Below are positions 6,798 to 14,590 of a stretch of 23,322 nt of DNA, one piece after another. Within the stretch, counting starts at the first letter, position 1, and every line of letters starts with the position of its first letter. The position numbers and the translations under genes are program-made. The DNA comes from Coxiellaceae bacterium UBA6002. Lineage in GTDB: Bacteria; Pseudomonadota; Gammaproteobacteria; UBA6002. The notes below the pieces were generated by a model, which worked only from the letters and a program-made list of their open reading frames with translations, was not told the origin of the DNA and did no database searches. Location: positions 1 to 23,322 of the forward strand of contig DJAM01000098.1 in NCBI GenBank assembly GCA_002429595.1, written 5' to 3'.

Positions 6798-8704
6798 ATT
6801 CCTGTTTCAGTTTCTTTGTTGTTTGCGATTGCCTCCGCAATAATTCGATGCCAACGCCGATAAAAAGCCAAAGCCGCAGGCGGCTCAAATGTAGAAGACA
6901 AACCTTCCTCAAGCTTAACTTGAATCTCCTGTAGCGCCCGCAAATACATCTGTTCAGTTTCAAGAAATGGTTTTTTAAGAGTTATTTCAGGAAGATCTTT
7001 GGTAATATTTACTATTGCAGCCATTACCCAAGTCACTTCGATACTAATGACGTTAGGTTTTTCTTCAGGTTCATCTGTAACAGTTAAATAATCACAAGGA
7101 TTTTTAACAGTATTGACATATAACCTTCCTCTAATCTTTCTTAAAAGAACAAATGAAGGTGAGAACCACTTCTGTAGTTTTCCTTTGTTGTCAAAAAGAA
7201 TTTCACTGGTTAATTTATCAACAGTATTTTTACATGGAAAGCTTAATACTTTATTCCAAAAAGAGGTTGAGTTATTTCTTGGCGTCACGTTCATTAAGTA
7301 TTTGGCATTGTCGTGACGGATAACTTTAGTGCACATTCCTACGTTCAGTGAGATCTTGTTTTTAGTTTCTTCATCCGGTAACAATTTTTTTTCTTCAACC
7401 ACTTGCCGCACGAAAAATAAATTATTATGGCGACTAAAATAAATTAGATCCTTTTGTCCAAACTGGATAGTAGGAAAGTTAGGTAAAATCTTCAACGTGG
7501 CGAATTTTGAGCGCAGAAGATGTTCTCGCGTAGTTTGATCGGCAGGAGGTGGCCTGTGATTAAGAATAAAGGTCAGTAGGTTTGTTAAACCTAATTCTGC
7601 TGCGATATCCAAATCATTTTTGGTTGAGTTCTGCCGTTTACATACTTCCCTCTGATATCTTACCATCCTTAAAGAGCCAGATTGAATTGCTGTGAACGGA
7701 TATATATCATCATTGAGAGTTTTCTCTTCGGCATGCTCTCTGACATACTTTGCAACGACTAATGAACCCGACCGTACAGCCGCCAACATGGTTTGATGAG
7801 TGAATTTTATCCGTCGAACTTCCCTCATATATTGAACTATACTGATTTTGCCTCTAGATGCAGCCCGATCAAGTTTAAAGATTTCATAAAGCTGATCTTT
7901 TAATTGTTGATCAAAACGTTGGCGAAATGGGCAAGATGGATCTTCATATAAGTACTTTAATAAAATTAGCGAACCGGAGTCAATGGCATGACGAAGAACA
8001 GTGTCAAGATCCGGAAACCGATCTTGGGTTGAATCCATTTTTTTGATTGCTGCTATCGACCCGGTTAATGCTAGAGTTTTATAAGACATAAAAGAGGATA
8101 TTTTATTCCAGTGACGGAATAACTGTCCAAGATCTGGTGGCAATTCGAGGCAGTAGTTGCAGTAGTCAGAATTACGACTTGTATCATATAATCCCCATTG
8201 CTCGATAAAATATAATAACAAAGGAATTGAGCCCGACATCTTTGCCGGTTCGATTGCTAATATAAAAGACCGATTACAATCTTCAATTAAATATTTTACT
8301 ACAGATAGATTTCCTAAGTACGCGACATCAGCAAGATCTGGAATAGTATTGTTTCGAAAAAATTCTGCGAGTTGTTGTTTATCTTCCACGTCTAGGCAAA
8401 TACAGAAACTAGTTAGACCGTATTTTGCAATAAAATAAGCATAATTATCATATCTATCAGATATGGCCTGGCTAATTTTGCGGTAAACCATGTTAGGATG
8501 AGGGAGCATTCTCGCAATATCTGGATCGACCTCGAAATCCTGAAAGAGTAACTCTCGCCATCGCGGCAAGGTGGCTCTATGCCAATCCTTGTTAATCAAC
8601 ATGGGTATCAGCAATTTGTTGATTTCAAGATATGACACAATTAGAACGAGTATGTCTAGAGGTAAATCTGCTTTATGTAAAGTTAATCTTTGAGTTTCTT
8701 GCAT
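6716..8704 (-). CDS. F-box and ankyrin-like repeat protein, copy B (probable host-targeted effector)
   Basis: 662 residues. An F-box-type segment lies at about 12-58 (DLPLDILVLIVSYLEINKLL, then NKDWHRATLPRW), the motif that binds Skp1 in eukaryotic SCF ubiquitin ligases. From about 100 to 400 come degenerate ankyrin-like units around a core of the form SGSLxxVKYLxE (SGSLILLKYLYED, SGSLVVAKYVREHA, SGSLRMVRYQREV), a style common in amoeba-associated microbes and giant viruses. A C-terminal domain shared with the paralogue at 8927-11077 follows (SFWNKVLSFPCKNTV; EQMYLRALQEIQ; ALAFYRRW). The N-terminus lacks the ~70-residue module seen in that paralogue. The final ~29 residues, from TGIDPKCSL on, are encoded by the repeat at 6651-6797, so the original stop was probably lost. 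TGAGG lies nine bases before the ATG. Secretion is inferred from the domains only. Confidence 0.8.
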   Translation of the reverse strand: MQETQRLTLHKADLPLDILVLIVSYLEINKLLIPMLINKDWHRATLPRWRELLFQDFEVDPDIARMLPHPNMVYRKISQAISDRYDNYAYFIAKYGLTSFCICLDVEDKQQLAEFFRNNTIPDLADVAYLGNLSVVKYLIEDCNRSFILAIEPAKMSGSIPLLLYFIEQWGLYDTSRNSDYCNYCLELPPDLGQLFRHWNKISSFMSYKTLALTGSIAAIKKMDSTQDRFPDLDTVLRHAIDSGSLILLKYLYEDPSCPFRQRFDQQLKDQLYEIFKLDRAASRGKISIVQYMREVRRIKFTHQTMLAAVRSGSLVVAKYVREHAEEKTLNDDIYPFTAIQSGSLRMVRYQREVCKRQNSTKNDLDIAAELGLTNLLTFILNHRPPPADQTTREHLLRSKFATLKILPNFPTIQFGQKDLIYFSRHNNLFFVRQVVEEKKLLPDEETKNKISLNVGMCTKVIRHDNAKYLMNVTPRNNSTSFWNKVLSFPCKNTVDKLTSEILFDNKGKLQKWFSPSFVLLRKIRGRLYVNTVKNPCDYLTVTDEPEEKPNVISIEVTWVMAAIVNITKDLPEITLKKPFLETEQMYLRALQEIQVKLEEGLSSTFEPPAALAFYRRWHRIIAEAIANNKETETGIDPKCSLGATQETSVIPAQAGIHPLRN

Positions 8705-8757
8705 CTGTAAGGCCTCACCATTCTAAATGTAATATACTATTTTAAAGTCTTTCACGT

Positions 8758-8909
8758 GATCCAAAATGTAGCCTGAGTGAAACCCAGGAAACCAGTGTCA
8801 TTCCCGCGCAGGCGCAGAACCCATTCTCGGTGAAGCTGAAACCATAGATTCCCACTTGCGTGGGAATGACAAAGATTTCCTGGGTTTCACTCAGGCTACA
8901 TTTTGGGTC
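8758..8909. repeat. 152-bp MITE-like element with near-perfect 34-bp terminal inverted repeats
   Basis: The left arm 8758-8791 (begins GATCCAAAATGTAGCCTGAG) and the right arm 8876-8909 (ends CTCAGGCTACATTTTGGGTC) are reverse complements with one mismatch in 34. The 84-bp centre holds CATTCCCGCGCAGGCG and the palindrome ATTCCCACTTGCGTGGGAAT (8849-8868). No transposase is encoded and no clear target-site duplication is visible. It separates the two F-box genes and the whole element could fold as one long stem, which may also terminate transcription from the gene at 8927-11077. Confidence 0.9.
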
Positions 8910-8926
8910 AATTCCTGTTTTCAATC

Positions 8927-11077
8927 TCACCTTTGTTGTGATCGTGAAATTTCGTCTTTCTGAGACTCGTCTAGCGTACTACATTCAAAAATTATTTTTT
9001 CAATAAACCCTTGCCAACGTTTATAAAATGCAAGCGCTTTGGGGTCATCACTTTGGTCATTCAAAGCTTTTTCTAAAGCTATTTGTATCTTTTTTAAGGC
9101 CGTGAAATATATTTGTTCTTGCTTGACGAAATTATCGGGATAAGCAGTGAGTTGTGCAGATTTGGCAATTTCCAAAATATTATTCATTGTAAGAGTAATT
9201 TCAAGGAGTTTAGACTGCATGTCTTGGCTTTGATCTTTGCTAAGTTCAGTAAAATACCTACGAGTGAACATACGAATTAGCGGTGGCTTTGACCACCATT
9301 GTTGCGGTTGTTGTTGCTGATCAAAACGGATTTGATGTTCGATGCTGTTCACCGCATTTTTACATTTTGTGCTCAATACAACAGTCCAAAAACTACTAGT
9401 TCGACCTTTGTTAAGATGAATAGTTTTTAAATAGCGTGCAGAAAAATAACTTTGATAATTTAATTTTTCTATTGTCTCATCATTTGGCTGTATATTTCGC
9501 TGTTCAACTAAGTATCTTAGTGAATCAAAGGATCCAGATTTTAGCTGCGTCAATATTTCCGGGTTTATTTGGATATTCATAACAGTGACTAGATGTTGCA
9601 TTACAGAGCCGAAAACTGCTCCCATCGCTAATTTAAATATAAATTGTGCATCACCATCTGCAATCTCGACGAACAAAAACTTAAAAATCGCTACTAAACC
9701 TACTCTAGCAGCATTTTTTAAGTTTTGGGTGTGAGAGGCCTTTATGGAAATTAAATTGTTATCACACGCATGTTTCAAGGTGCGGATGGATCCAGATCTA
9801 ATGGTATTTTCAGTATACAAAGCAAGTTGAGATACTGTAGGTTTAGGTACGCCAGCCTCCAAGTAAGGTTGCAAAAATTTTAATATTGCGAGTGACCCAG
9901 ATCTAAATGCGTTACATTTGGTTGAGTCGCTGGAAAGTGCAGATGCCATATTCTTGGTTTCAAAGAGATACTGCACAACTGCTAAAGAGCTACATTGAAC
10001 TGCCGATGTTAAAAGCTGACCATCTGTTAAAGTTCCAGAATCTTTGAGCACAGGAGAATCATCATCTTCAAATAAGTATTTAATGAGGTTTAAAGAGCGC
10101 GATCGTAAGCCATTCATGAGAACTTTTTTGCTGTCAAAAAAAATATCATGACGGTGCAATTTAGAGTAGCGTTGAGGTCTTCTTTTGTTGAATAACTCAA
10201 CCGATCCTGTTAGCGCCAAATTCACATAGGTAAGTAAAGGAAATAAAAGATCCCAGTTACCAAGAACCTCACTGATATTTGGTGGGTACAACCAATTATA
10301 ATCAAGACTTGTATCATCAATACTTGGCTGTAGCACTTTAAAATTACAATCTACCATGAAGTATTTAACCAATGGTACTGAGCCAGATGCGCAGGCTTTA
10401 CTGAAAGTTTTTTGATTAGGTATTCTATTTAGGCTTTCAATAAAATATTTTACCAATCCTACATTTCCTAAAATTACAACATCATCAAGTGCAGGAATAA
10501 CATTAGTTTTAAAAAACTCTTCCAATTTTTGATAATCACTAATATCTGAGCAAAAACAAAAACTATCGATCCCATATTTTTCAGCAAACTTTTTAAAGCG
10601 AGAAAAAATGACATTATCGCTAAGCAAGGTATAAACGATTTTATGATAGACTCGATGAGGATTTGGAAGGTGTTTTGCTACTTCTGGATTGACACCAAAA
10701 TCACTCACGAGTAAGGCTCGCCAGCGTACTAGACTTGCTCTGTACCATGTTTTGCTCAATAACATTGCTCGAAGCAATTGGTCAATCGTAAGATGTGAAA
10801 TAACAATAGCGACTAGATCTGAAGGTAGATTTGAACGTCGTAGTAGAGCTAATGTTTCTTTAATGACGTCTGCGGCAAGAGCTTTAGTTTCAGGGTGATT
10901 CAACAAATGTGCGATTTGCTGTAAACTTTTGTCTTCAGTTGGCTTAATAAAAGCACTTGGATCTTGTAATAAAGCTATTAGTTTCTGAGAGACGACAGCA
11001 ACCGTGCCCGGGATAGCATCTAGCAATCTTCTGATGATGTAACGTGTTTGATTGTTGGAATTTAGGGGTTCTTGCAT
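8927..11077 (-). CDS. F-box and ankyrin-like repeat protein, copy A (probable host-targeted effector)
   Basis: 716 residues. An N-terminal helical module (about 10-80: TRYIIRRLLDAIPGTVAVVS ... ETLALLRR) is shared with the stub at 11187-11450. An F-box segment follows at about 82-127 (NLPSDLVAIVISHLTIDQLL, SKTWYRASLVRW). Ankyrin-like units run from about 150 to 500 (ASGSVPLVKYFM, SRSLNLIKYLFED, CSSLAVVQYLFET, RSGSLAILKFL, KSGSFDSLRYLVEQ). The C-terminal domain is common to copy B (SSFWTVVLSTKCKNAV, a QQQQPQQWW run, EQIYFTALKKIQIALEKAL, ALAFYKRW). F-box and ankyrin combinations in bacteria are known from Legionella-type effectors that recruit host ubiquitin ligases; that role here is inferred. 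AGGAAG lies four bases before the ATG. Its stop lies just upstream of the repeat at 8758-8909, so the normal C-terminus is preserved here, unlike copy B. Confidence 0.8.
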   Translation of the reverse strand: MQEPLNSNNQTRYIIRRLLDAIPGTVAVVSQKLIALLQDPSAFIKPTEDKSLQQIAHLLNHPETKALAADVIKETLALLRRSNLPSDLVAIVISHLTIDQLLRAMLLSKTWYRASLVRWRALLVSDFGVNPEVAKHLPNPHRVYHKIVYTLLSDNVIFSRFKKFAEKYGIDSFCFCSDISDYQKLEEFFKTNVIPALDDVVILGNVGLVKYFIESLNRIPNQKTFSKACASGSVPLVKYFMVDCNFKVLQPSIDDTSLDYNWLYPPNISEVLGNWDLLFPLLTYVNLALTGSVELFNKRRPQRYSKLHRHDIFFDSKKVLMNGLRSRSLNLIKYLFEDDDSPVLKDSGTLTDGQLLTSAVQCSSLAVVQYLFETKNMASALSSDSTKCNAFRSGSLAILKFLQPYLEAGVPKPTVSQLALYTENTIRSGSIRTLKHACDNNLISIKASHTQNLKNAARVGLVAIFKFLFVEIADGDAQFIFKLAMGAVFGSVMQHLVTVMNIQINPEILTQLKSGSFDSLRYLVEQRNIQPNDETIEKLNYQSYFSARYLKTIHLNKGRTSSFWTVVLSTKCKNAVNSIEHQIRFDQQQQPQQWWSKPPLIRMFTRRYFTELSKDQSQDMQSKLLEITLTMNNILEIAKSAQLTAYPDNFVKQEQIYFTALKKIQIALEKALNDQSDDPKALAFYKRWQGFIEKIIFECSTLDESQKDEISRSQQR

Positions 11078-11186
11078 TCAACTTCCTATCTATTTAAATA
11101 ACTGCGTTTTTGGTTTAAGGCCCGGTTCTTGTTGGGTTTTAAGTTTTTCTTGATCTAATAATTCGGATGTTTCTAAGATTACTTTG

Positions 11187-11450
11187 TCAGGAACCTCTCA
11201 ATAGCGCCAATCTTTCTTTAATAGTCGCTGTAGCAATGTCTTTAGTTTCGGGATTCTCGAGTAAAAATCCGATTTGTTGTAAGCTTTTGTCTTCTCCCGC
11301 ATTGCTATGTTGCAATAAAGCTGACAGTTTTTGCGAGACCTCAGCAGCTGTGCCTGGCACTATATCCAGCATTTTTCTGATTAAATATCGCGTTTGTAGG
11401 GTCAAAGCTTGAGTTTCTTGCAATGTGATAGGCTCATTTTTAGGAATCAA
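11187..11450 (-). pseudogene. Decayed N-terminal stub of a third F-box/ankyrin family copy
   Basis: The 87-codon frame matches residues ~10-81 of the gene at 8927-11077 (TRYLIRKMLDIVPGTAAEVS; EDKSLQQIGFLLENPETK; KERLALLRGS) and then stops where that protein enters its F-box. No ATG is available: the position matching the ATGCAAGAA start of both paralogues reads TTGCAAGAA (11423), and the Shine-Dalgarno TGAGG of copy B is TGAGC here. A second frame open for ~35 codons follows toward 11090 (EVPDKVILETSELLDQEKLK...), without visible similarity to the paralogues. A remnant is the likeliest reading; a short expressed protein from TTG cannot be excluded. Confidence 0.65.
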
Positions 11451-11558
11451 AAAATTTTAACATACGTTTCTTAATGTCTTCTTAAGAGAGGACAGTGAGT
11501 TTCCAGCTGCTAATTATGTTAAAATTCAGTTTTTTAGCAAATTAAATTTAGGTATGTA

Positions 11559-13301
11559 ATGAGTAGTGAAAAAAACGTCTTTGAAAAAGTAGTTCAATTG
11601 AGCCACTTAGAGGAATTAGAACGACAAAGAAGAGAAGTAAGTGGTCATAGGGATCACGATGCGGATAATGCAGCAATTAATGCAGAGCTTCCAACTACTG
11701 GCCTGTTAACTATTGGCACTAATGAAGATAGTTTAGAACCTATCCAGCAAGTAGTTCCTTTTAATGAGGATGTGGATTCAATTGTAAGCACTCAATGTCC
11801 TGATGACGATACTGGCTGGGTAGAAAGTTATGAAGCGATTGACTTCTTGAACTCACAATTCAAAGTATTAGGACTGGGAGTTCGTCCTAATGATGTTTTA
11901 GAATATGTGAACAAGATGTTCATCAATAAACTTTCAGATGCGAAAATGCTTTTGCTACTTGATCCAGTTGCACGAAGAAAATATCTAATCAAAATATTGT
12001 TTGAATTTAAACATGATCGTTTGCTTGAGCAGGTTGCGCAGAACCAGCGAGATATTCGTGTAGATTCGGATGGTCTACACCTACCAGAAGAACCCTTGTT
12101 ATCTGAAGTAATAGTAAATCACCTTCGCGATATTGAAACTATTTCTCAAGCTACGGGGAGTAACTATCTTGAGCGATTAGCTCAGGTAAATCAACTATCA
12201 TTGGCTGATATGAATAATTATAAAGAATTCGTAAGAAATATCAGCAGAGAAGAGTCTAAATTTGTACCGGTCGTCTTATTGTTAACTGGCTCTTCGGTAA
12301 TTGGTAATTTAGTTCGATGTGCAAGAATTGATTATTCTTTAGTAGATAACTTCACGCACGCTTTTAATGAAAGAATTTTGTCGATTTTGTCTTCTTTAAA
12401 TATTTCAGCATTAGCTAGACAGCCTGCGTCAATAGCCGAAATAGACGAAATGGGTAATTTTAGGAGGCGCTGTCAAACTGAGGCGCAGACGTTGGGCTCT
12501 TGTGCTTCAATTTTTGGTTCGCATTTTCCGAGTGCCAACCTTATTGAAGCGGAACGGACTGAGTCTATTAATAACGCTGAAAACATTTATTTGGATTCGA
12601 CTCGACTCAAAGAATGCTTAGAAGAAAGCCATGTTATTATACCTCTGATAAATAGATTGCTGGCAGAGCAGCCCAGCCTCAAAAGATCTGCACAACAGTG
12701 CGAGGTCATAGCCGAAAAATTGGCATTAGAATTGGCAAAAAATATTCCGTTTGATTCAATTGACGTTGATAAAAAAATAATCAGAGCTAAACTATTTTCT
12801 GTGATATACGATTTTTATGGAAAGGCTTTAGCGGAAAGACGTTTGCTAGATATGCTTACAGGTGACAACCGAGCACAACATCTCCTGGAAGAGCTATACC
12901 ATTTCCATTTTAATGCTTTCGCAGCTCATGGAAATAATTATCAGTTATTCTTTTTGGTTGTAGCAACATACACGCTCAAAATTATACGTCAGCAAGATTG
13001 GTTTTTTAGAACTATGGAAAATGTTGAAAATAATTTGGTTTACAAGAGTAAAAAATATATAGGTTCTCTTCGAAAGGAAATTGATGCATTGAGACATCAA
13101 CTTAAAACTGAAGAAGGTTTGGTTTATAAACAGTATCGTGATAGCCCTTTGCCAGCATTGTTGAATTATCGACGTTCTGATTCAAAACAGGAATTGCTGG
13201 CGATTATAAAAGATCTTGAGAGCCAGAAGCATCGATTGGAATCAAGATTAAAGGGTTTGCAAGATTTGACTAGTAAGTCGGAAGCCCGCCCTCGCTTATA
13301 A
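11559..13301 (+). CDS. Unknown 580-residue protein with C-terminal coiled coil
   Basis: I do not recognise the family. The protein is mostly helical and soluble, with no signal peptide or membrane segment. Residues about 40-90 are acidic and low in structure (NEDSLEPIQQVVPFNEDVDS, CPDDDTGW). A helical block follows (LSDAKMLLLLDPVARRKYLI), which vaguely recalls DnaJ-like or tail helices but lacks any HPD motif. The last ~80 residues (SLRKEIDALRHQLKTEEG, KQELLAIIKDLESQKHRLES) form a heptad coiled coil. The Shine-Dalgarno is weak (TAGG seven bases before the ATG). It is transcribed divergently from the F-box cluster, and its neighbourhood and composition fit a host-interaction protein, but no function can be assigned. 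It ends 80 bases before the palindromic repeat pair at 13381-13456. Confidence 0.7.
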   Translation: MSSEKNVFEKVVQLSHLEELERQRREVSGHRDHDADNAAINAELPTTGLLTIGTNEDSLEPIQQVVPFNEDVDSIVSTQCPDDDTGWVESYEAIDFLNSQFKVLGLGVRPNDVLEYVNKMFINKLSDAKMLLLLDPVARRKYLIKILFEFKHDRLLEQVAQNQRDIRVDSDGLHLPEEPLLSEVIVNHLRDIETISQATGSNYLERLAQVNQLSLADMNNYKEFVRNISREESKFVPVVLLLTGSSVIGNLVRCARIDYSLVDNFTHAFNERILSILSSLNISALARQPASIAEIDEMGNFRRRCQTEAQTLGSCASIFGSHFPSANLIEAERTESINNAENIYLDSTRLKECLEESHVIIPLINRLLAEQPSLKRSAQQCEVIAEKLALELAKNIPFDSIDVDKKIIRAKLFSVIYDFYGKALAERRLLDMLTGDNRAQHLLEELYHFHFNAFAAHGNNYQLFFLVVATYTLKIIRQQDWFFRTMENVENNLVYKSKKYIGSLRKEIDALRHQLKTEEGLVYKQYRDSPLPALLNYRRSDSKQELLAIIKDLESQKHRLESRLKGLQDLTSKSEARPRL

Positions 13302-13331
13302 GCTGTAATTGATTTGACATTTACTAAGAGC

Positions 13332-13456
13332 TGTCATCCCGGCGTCTGTTGTCATTCCCGTGCGCTCTGTCCGTTTGCTTGTCATTCCCGCGAAGGCGGG
13401 AATCCATCTCTCCCAGCCACATTAATGATAGATTCCCGCTTTCGCGGGAATGACAT
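13332..13456. repeat. REP-like cluster: two inverted palindromes plus degenerate TGTCATTCCCG units
   Basis: TGTCATTCCCGCGAAGGCGG (13381-13400, arm to 13405) pairs with its inverse at 13432-13456 across a 26-base spacer, 24 of 25 bases; each arm is itself a hairpin (13385-13404 and 13433-13452). Two further copies of TGTCAT(T)CCCG start at 13333 and 13351. The right arm is followed by TTTATTTTTTCTT, so the structure could act as an intrinsic terminator for the gene at 11559-13301. Confidence 0.8.
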
Positions 13457-13546
13457 TTATTTTTTCTTATCAGCCACAGTTTTTTTACCTGTATTGCGCT
13501 AAGATCCAACCCATTTAAAATAACTTTTTATTTCAGGATAAGCAAC

Positions 13547-13885
13547 ATGAGAGGGTTTACGCTTTTAGAGGCTACTCTTGCATTGATGTTAATTTCAATG
13601 TCCCTAATCCTTTTTTTGCAACAAGAGTATAGAGCAAGATGGCAATTAGAAGCGCTCTTTCACAAAACCTCTGCGCTGTATCAAGTTTTGGCACTGAAAG
13701 AACGTCTACTTTCAAATGAAGATGGTGCGTTCCAAAAGAGAGAGTTAGCTATTTGGAAATCAGAACTTGCAGAAAGTTTACCGAATGGGGCAGGGGAGTT
13801 GCACGCCACAGCCAACTTATACGACATTCTGATCACTTGGAAAGACAGAAAATTCAATCAACTAAGGCTGAGAATACCAAAATGA
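13547..13885 (+). CDS. Type IV pilin-like minor pseudopilin (PilV/GspI type)
   Basis: 112 residues. It begins with a minimal type III prepilin leader MRG, then FTLLEATLALMLISMSLILF: cleavage after Gly3 by the prepilin peptidase, Glu at mature position 5, and a hydrophobic helix of about 20 residues. The body is short with no cysteines. AGGA lies nine bases before the ATG. First of three overlapping genes with the same N-terminal design or size class; such minor pseudopilins prime assembly of type IV pili or type II secretion pseudopili in the inner membrane. Whether it serves pili, DNA uptake or secretion cannot be decided from the window. Confidence 0.8.
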   Translation: MRGFTLLEATLALMLISMSLILFLQQEYRARWQLEALFHKTSALYQVLALKERLLSNEDGAFQKRELAIWKSELAESLPNGAGELHATANLYDILITWKDRKFNQLRLRIPK

Positions 13886-14448
13886 ATGCAGGTTATACGT
13901 TGTTAGAATTGTTAGTTGCTATGTCGCTTAGCAGCTTGATTATGATTCTGCTATTTAATTCCTACGCGCTAATTGCAAAGGATTACAGTCAAGTCAAACA
14001 ATATTCAGATGCTATCACTAATAGCCAATACGTCTTATATTTTCTGAAACAGTATTTTAACAATCATCCTAAAGTGAGTCTCTTTCCAATTTGGCAAGCA
14101 CAGTATCCAAGTTTAAGATTAAATTCGAATTCGGAAGGTTTTGGCCTGATAGATAATGATTCAGCCTGCCGAGTCTATTTATATACCAGTAAGAATGCTG
14201 ATAATCATCCGGGCTTATACTTCAAAGAAAATCAAAAGCCTAGAATTTTAATCGCTTCAAAAATCTCAAGTATGCAAGTTATCTATGCGATTAAATGCCC
14301 GGATTCAAAAAATATCTGTAGTTATAGCCATTCAGAACAAATAACAGATTGGCGGAGTGTCAAAGGAGTGGCTCTGTCTTTTAGGGTTCAAATTGCTCCG
14401 AGTATCCAGAAACAATTAAGGAGCTATTTTGCGATCCATGAAAAATGA
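13882..14448 (+). CDS. Type IV pilin-like minor pseudopilin (PilW/GspJ type)
   Basis: 188 residues from ATG 13882, which overlaps the stop of the preceding gene as ATGA; the open frame extends further upstream, but only this start gives a prepilin leader. Leader MNAG, then YTLLELLVAMSLSSLIMILL: cleavage after Gly4, Glu5 in the mature protein, and a long hydrophobic helix. Two pairs of cysteines occur in the globular part (DSACRVYLY and KCPDSKNICSY), possible disulphides in the periplasm. Size and position second in the operon fit PilW or GspJ. The overlap indicates translational coupling. Confidence 0.8.
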   Translation: MNAGYTLLELLVAMSLSSLIMILLFNSYALIAKDYSQVKQYSDAITNSQYVLYFLKQYFNNHPKVSLFPIWQAQYPSLRLNSNSEGFGLIDNDSACRVYLYTSKNADNHPGLYFKENQKPRILIASKISSMQVIYAIKCPDSKNICSYSHSEQITDWRSVKGVALSFRVQIAPSIQKQLRSYFAIHEK

Positions 14449-14590
14449 TTGCTCGGGGAATGTATTGTTCACGACCCTAATTATCTTGTCATTAATTTCG
14501 CTAATGGTTCTTCAGTCACAACATTATTGTTGGCTACAGAAATGCTTGCTGCGCAATTATTTACATTTATACGAAAGTAACGCTAAGTAG
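14429..14590 (+). CDS. Small third pseudopilin-like gene (PilX/GspK-like N-terminus)
   Basis: Very short: 53 codons from TTG 14429, or 50 from ATG 14438. TTG is favoured because AAGGAG (14418-14423) lies five bases before it, whereas the gap to the ATG is 14. The sequence has polar NDCSG then a single hydrophobic helix NVLFTTLIILSLISLMVLQS. The glycine before the helix and the lack of Glu5 resemble PilX or GspK, but the globular domain is missing, so it may be truncated or a minimal form. It overlaps the end of the PilW-like gene and also overlaps the convergent response regulator by eight bases. Confidence 0.6.
   Translation: MRSMKNDCSGNVLFTTLIILSLISLMVLQSQHYCWLQKCLLRNYLHLYESNAK

Noticed and set aside
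8742..8930. 62-codon minus-strand frame between the F-box genes
   Set aside because: It is entirely the 152-bp inverted-repeat element.
13314..13509. Overlapping ~60-codon frames on both strands
   Set aside because: Both translate the palindromic repeat cluster (CHSREGGNP and similar), a common artefact.
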